A stretch of 64,000 bases of DNA from Flavobacteriales bacterium (GTDB taxonomy: Bacteria > Bacteroidota > Bacteroidia > Flavobacteriales_E > Vicingaceae), in assembly GCA_013359255.1 (NCBI GenBank), contig JABWCF010000014.1:1-64000 (forward strand). The letters are read 5' to 3'. Below the pieces are notes generated by a model. It was given only the letters and a program-made list of their open reading frames with translations, had not been told where the DNA came from and searched no databases. Position 1 is the stretch's first letter, and every line of letters starts with the position of its first letter. Positions 61,201 through 64,000 of the stretch are shown here, piece by piece. Made by a program: the position numbers and the translations under genes.

Positions 61201-61838
61201 TCCGTGATATTATCTTCTGTAATCAATATTTTCTCCGACTGGAAAAGAGAAAAATTTTCGCCAAAAATCTTTTTATAATCTATTGAGTATTCAGGAAATC
61301 CGTACTCTTTAGCACAGATAGGATTAGTTAAAAACCAGTAAATAGCGTAAAGATAAGAGTCCATTGCAAAATTTTTATGTAAATCGCCCATAGGAAGCTC
61401 CGATAATTGCCTTAAAATTTCAAAGTTGCTTTCTAATCCATTATTTTTTAGTTTGCTTTTTAGAATCGAAAAAGCTTTGGCGTACGCCAACAAAGATATT
61501 TCCGGATTATCTAATATAGATGTTTCCGAGATGCCGGAAAGAGAAGAAATATAAGTTAAATTATTCCGAAAATAGTTTTTCCCATCTAAAGTTAATCCCA
61601 TTAAAGTATAAGCCTTTGGCATATCTAAACAGCTTGAAGGTTGGTTTCCGGTAAAATGAACGAAACGAGTTTGGGTATATGAAACGGCCTCTAATAATCC
61701 TTTAGGAATATCAGGATATACTTTGTATGCACTTTCAAAAAATAAGGAATAATTGTTTTTAGGGTATAATTCGAAATTAATGCTAAATCCGTAAAAAGCT
61801 GAATAAATAAAAAAAATAAGTAGCAGAAAGCGTTTCAT
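58299..61838 (-). CDS. large T9SS amidase with CUB, PKD and lytic-transglycosylase-like N-domain
   Basis: The ATG at 61838 gives about 1179 aa. An N-terminal SLT-like helical domain (about 25-180, GLLEAVSYTQTRF with a candidate catalytic Glu) is followed by an Amidase_2 domain (about 240-400, ITIHTIQG, AWHVG, GHQHYP). A CUB-like domain comes next (about 400-500, SGGPNGNYSNDE), then LamG-like and beta-sandwich modules (about 545-900). Two PKD domains (about 905-1065, WDFGDGN) and a C-terminal T9SS sorting domain (about 1095-1179, IFPNPFINEVF) complete it. The CUB-PKD modules suit adhesion. It would cut peptidoglycan amide bonds, probably of other bacteria, from the cell surface or medium. Confidence 0.85.
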   Translation of the reverse strand: MKRFLLLIFFIYSAFYGFSINFELYPKNNYSLFFESAYKVYPDIPKGLLEAVSYTQTRFVHFTGNQPSSCLDMPKAYTLMGLTLDGKNYFRNNLTYISSLSGISETSILDNPEISLLAYAKAFSILKSKLKNNGLESNFEILRQLSELPMGDLHKNFAMDSYLYAIYWFLTNPICAKEYGFPEYSIDYKKIFGENFSLFQSEKILITEDNITDEKGEKYKVSKDKISPDYPSAIWDPAPSCNYSSRNGIAISAITIHTIQGSYAGAISWAKNCNSNVSYHYVIRSIDGQITQMVLESNKAWHVGSENPYTIGYEHEGYVNQPGWYTNFMYNASADLTKHICNKNYGINPLRTFQGPATSGLNLLGSCIRIKGHQHYPNQNHTDPGIYWDWEKYYQLINNNPSVTNYTNNSGSFYDSGGPNGNYSNDERKLYLIHPNGVNSVTLSFSQFNLETNWDYLRIYDGNTLSAPLIGKYTGTNSPGTVTSTGNSLLVEFRSDCATTASGWAATWTSNLNQQQQDSVPPTTSINTTPNWVTQDFNVAFTDQDNIGGSGLEKSYYQILEFNGTEWRANETRGFFSDNFDLNIHPDWSTVSGNWSIQNSHLMQSDEGNGNTNIFASLNQILSNRYLYHWAGKIEGAGTNRRAGFHFFCDNASLTNRGNSYFVWFRADDNKLQFYKVVNDVFSMVLDVPYTFNPNQWYDFKVIFDRITGKISMYINNTLSANWTDPNPHTTGNQISFRSGNCKYSVNNLKVYRSRYPNVMVTVGAGNTNDLRYQNPNPSTPAGLIKSIVADSASNLSNIAFIDVNVDWTSPSIVVVNDGIGNDIDTTYVTNELSANWNTSFDTHSGISSYYYSVGTSPGDSDIVAWKYNWNFTSTTDTGLTLNYNQTYYYNVKAVNGAGLISVLNSSNGQTVIQPTLPPMANFSTSTVQVCEGDPIIFYNNSLYATNYLWNFQGGNPLTSTATNPSVLYTQSGNYAVELIAYGPGGNDTLVQIFSINVIHAPQVSFNAIDTTLYLPSAIAVFNNTTQNASTWYWDFGDGNTSTDKNPWHQYAQAGLYTVQLTANNGVCPNKDLLKTDYINVNYPLSVGQNNAKDSLRIFPNPFINEVFLILNSSVETTIELFLKDVTGKILWISSYRCVAGTNHIAMQENFENILGGIYLLDVKNKVGKSYRFKLIKTE

Positions 61839-61851
61839 AAAAAGTAAATTT

Positions 61852-62421
61852 TTAAAATCCAATAGCTATACCCATTCTTATATCTGGGTTAGGCATCTGA
61901 AAAGAGTATTTGCTAATGTAATTTGTATCGTCAAGCACATTGAATAATATTAACAACATAAAGTAAGAATGGTCTCCTATGTTTTGTCTAATGCCTCCTC
62001 CAATTAAAAGTCTTGGATAATTCACTCGTTCAACCCTCCGATCTAAATTGTTATATAAATCCATGTTTAATATTTCATACTCCGTATGTAGCAAAAAACT
62101 GTTTAAAATTTTTTGCCTGGCAAATACCCTTCCTCCGAAAATATTGGTGCTGTAATTATAATACCGGTTACTAAAATACATATAAGTAATACCCAAACCG
62201 GCAGAAAAGGATTCTGTAATGTTGTAGCCCGCATTAGGCGATAAATCAATTAATGTTACATTTCCAAACATTAAACCAAAATTGCCGCCCACAAATGTTT
62301 TTTCCCAAAATGAAGACTTATACTTTTCTTTCGGTTTTCCCTTAGTGTTATCCTCTACATATTGAGAAAATCCATAAGAAACAAAACTCATTAACATCAA
62401 GAAAATAATAATTTTTCTCAC
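61852..62421 (-). CDS. outer-membrane beta-barrel protein (hypothetical)
   Basis: This 189-aa protein has a signal peptide (about 1-19, ending GFSQ), then barrel-like strands with aromatic ends and a terminal IRMGIAIGF. A TKGKPKEKYKSSFWEKTFVGGN segment near residue 25 precedes the barrel. The start is a GTG (62421), with an upstream stop in frame. It lies 13 nt before the large amidase gene and is probably cotranscribed. Function unknown. Confidence 0.7.
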   Translation of the reverse strand: MRKIIIFLMLMSFVSYGFSQYVEDNTKGKPKEKYKSSFWEKTFVGGNFGLMFGNVTLIDLSPNAGYNITESFSAGLGITYMYFSNRYYNYSTNIFGGRVFARQKILNSFLLHTEYEILNMDLYNNLDRRVERVNYPRLLIGGGIRQNIGDHSYFMLLILFNVLDDTNYISKYSFQMPNPDIRMGIAIGF

Positions 62422-62500
62422 CTTATTTTAATTAACATTAGCGAAATTACAAGATAATTTCGTGTATTTTGTTTCTGCGTATTGATTTAATCAAACATTT

Positions 62501-63205
62501 ATGAAGAATAAAAATACTGTATTAATAACCGGAGCATCAAAAGGTATTGGACTAGAATTAACAAAGCAATTTCTTGAATTAGACTATAGGGTAATTGCGG
62601 TTTCTAGAAGCGATATAAAAACAAAAAATTTAGGTAGAACAAAAAATCTAATTCCAGTAAAACATAATGTGTCTGAAATAAAAAAACATGAAAATATCTT
62701 CAGACTACTTGAAAAATATAAAGTAAACCAAATTGATATTTTAATAAATAATGCTGAAATCCTTATCAATAAGCCATTCGAAAAAACTAGTTATAACGAA
62801 GCATTGAGCATGTTTAATACAAATTTTTTTGCGGCTACTTTCTTAGCAAAATCATTATTGCCAAAAATGAGAAAATCGAACAAAAAGTCTCACATCGTAA
62901 ACATTTCAAGTATGGGCGGTTTTCAAGGCTCTTCTAAATTCTCTGGATTAGCCTACTATAGTGCTAGTAAAGCTGCATTAGCCGTGTTTACAGAGTGTTT
63001 GGCAGAAGAGCTGAAAAATGAAAATATTAGCTGCAATGCATTGGCAATAGGGGCAGTTCAAACAGAAATGCTTTCATTGGCCTTCCCTAATTATAAACCT
63101 TTAATAAAAGCAAACGAAATAGCTACATTCATTAGAGACTTTGCAATAAATGCACACACTTTTATAAACGGAAAAATCATTCCAGTAGCCCTTACAATCC
63201 CCTAA
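62501..63205 (+). CDS. short-chain dehydrogenase/reductase
   Basis: This 234-aa classical SDR has the cofactor motif TGASKGIG (about residues 10-17), the NNAE segment in place of NNAG, and the catalytic YxxxK in YYSASKAAL, with Ser in the ISSMGG strand. The substrate is unknown. It is monocistronic and the last protein gene before the rRNA operon; a short hairpin follows. Confidence 0.87.
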   Translation: MKNKNTVLITGASKGIGLELTKQFLELDYRVIAVSRSDIKTKNLGRTKNLIPVKHNVSEIKKHENIFRLLEKYKVNQIDILINNAEILINKPFEKTSYNEALSMFNTNFFAATFLAKSLLPKMRKSNKKSHIVNISSMGGFQGSSKFSGLAYYSASKAALAVFTECLAEELKNENISCNALAIGAVQTEMLSLAFPNYKPLIKANEIATFIRDFAINAHTFINGKIIPVALTIP

Positions 63206-63216
63206 ATCACATATCT

Positions 63217-63242
63217 TAAAAGAGTGTTACGCCTCTTTTTAA
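63217..63242 (+). terminator. possible terminator of the SDR gene
   Basis: Arms 63217-63224 and 63233-63240 pair around an 8-nt loop; the 3' arm is T-rich and continues into an A-run rather than a long T-run, so strength is uncertain. Confidence 0.5.
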
Positions 63243-63325
63243 AAATAAATCGTCTGATTTGCAGTAAAATAAATCAAAAGAAGAAAAATATTTCACAAGA
63301 AAATTAAATCATATCAAAACATTGT

Positions 63326-63333
63326 TACATTTG
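63326..63333 (+). promoter_or_regulatory. rRNA promoter P1 -7 box
   Basis: TACATTTG is an exact -7 consensus, followed by CAGCCCT. It lies about 250 nt before 16S rRNA. No -33 TTG is visible at 17-23 nt. Confidence 0.55.
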
Positions 63334-63430
63334 CAGCCCTCAAAAAAATAATTACGTTCATAAAGTGTAGGGGGCAAATAAATAGGCACAAAGTTTTTTT
63401 TAAAAAAAGATTTTTATTAGAAAAAAAGTC

Positions 63431-63438
63431 TACTTTTG
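63431..63438 (+). promoter_or_regulatory. rRNA promoter P2 -7 box
   Basis: TACTTTTG is an exact -7 consensus, followed by CAGCCCG, repeating the P1 context (TACnTTTGCAGCCC). The two boxes are 105 nt apart and form tandem promoters. A clear -33 is lacking and A/T-rich UP-like runs precede it. Confidence 0.6.
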
Positions 63439-63481
63439 CAGCCCGTTAAAAAAATGATTTCTTAGATTCAACATAAGAAAC

Positions 63482-63490
63482 GTTCTTTGA
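63482..63490 (+). promoter_or_regulatory. boxA-like antitermination sequence in the rRNA leader
   Basis: GTTCTTTGA resembles the boxA of rRNA leaders (TGCTCTTTA type) and lies about 95 nt before 16S rRNA. The leader may pair with downstream 16S-flanking sequence, outside the window, for RNase III cleavage. Confidence 0.4.
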
Positions 63491-63584
63491 AAATATTGGA
63501 GAAGAAGCAAAATAAAGGTAAGTATCCTGCGGTCATTCAATTGTCCGTGCTATTGAGAAACTTAAATAATTAAATTTCTTTTAT

Positions 63585-64000
<416 letters not shown>

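Noticed and set aside
63206-63584. tRNA or small RNA gene upstream of 16S
   Set aside because: No cloverleaf or CCA-like end; the region is explained by a terminator, tandem promoters and leader.

Overview
The window is AT-rich chromosomal DNA from a member of the Bacteroidota. The 16S rRNA fragment at the right end carries the phylum-typical stretch around the GGTCAATGG segment. Visible promoters follow the Bacteroidota TAnnTTTG pattern. The gene content is typical of the phylum: GldD/GldE, a PorU-type sortase next to a PorV/PorQ-family barrel, several secreted proteins ending in type IX secretion (T9SS) sorting domains, a COX24-like micro-protein and GSCFA. I cannot place it below phylum; a free-living, aerobic (heme A synthase) bacterium fits.

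Layout. 1-900 is an accessory-looking island: two highly structured inverted-repeat elements sharing an 11-bp core, with a small tail-anchored ORF between them and a 51-aa exported Cys-rich ORF after the second. 966-14969 holds mostly housekeeping and envelope genes: ComF, free-Met-R-sulfoxide reductase, an Ig-like lipoprotein, the Mrp/NifU Fe-S pair, a Nudix CoA pyrophosphatase, a WG-repeat protein, an MltF-like transglycosylase, a TPR/PD40/SPOR protein, an M16 peptidase and an O-methyltransferase. 15066-25909 contains mfd, lipoproteins and a barrel, a deoxynucleoside kinase, a GH3-family enzyme, and a PolX whose polymerase aspartates are replaced. 25914-32028 is a 1675-aa PorU-type C25 sortase with a PorV/PorQ-family barrel, and a small STAS-like gene just downstream of the sortase.

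32124-44029 carries pssA-purS, two barrels, ctaA, a leftward mutY-ssb-gldE-gldD-bestrophin run, and the divergent hup-TPR-COX24-like-rng run followed by a glycosyltransferase. 44026-48621 runs leftward (GSCFA, M43 protease, M23 peptidase, DUF3108). 48758-63205 includes folD, a DUF2341 T9SS cargo, a phosphodiesterase-TPR-sulfotransferase fusion, two tandem T9SS paralogues, mtgA with a DUF6973-like gene, a very large amidase-CUB-PKD T9SS cargo, a barrel and an SDR. The window ends in an rRNA operon: tandem promoters, a boxA-like leader and the first ~416 nt of 16S rRNA.

How it fits together. Much of the window serves the cell surface: secretion (PorU/PorV-like), gliding lipoproteins, peptidoglycan hydrolysis and synthesis (MltF-like, M23, MtgA, amidase), lipid synthesis (PssA), and at least five predicted T9SS cargos. 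No CRISPR array, tRNA, phage or insertion sequence was recognised. The most unusual items are the 5' structured elements, the palm-dead PolX, the PDE-TPR-sulfotransferase fusion with its micro-protein, and the SPOR-ended PorE-like protein.
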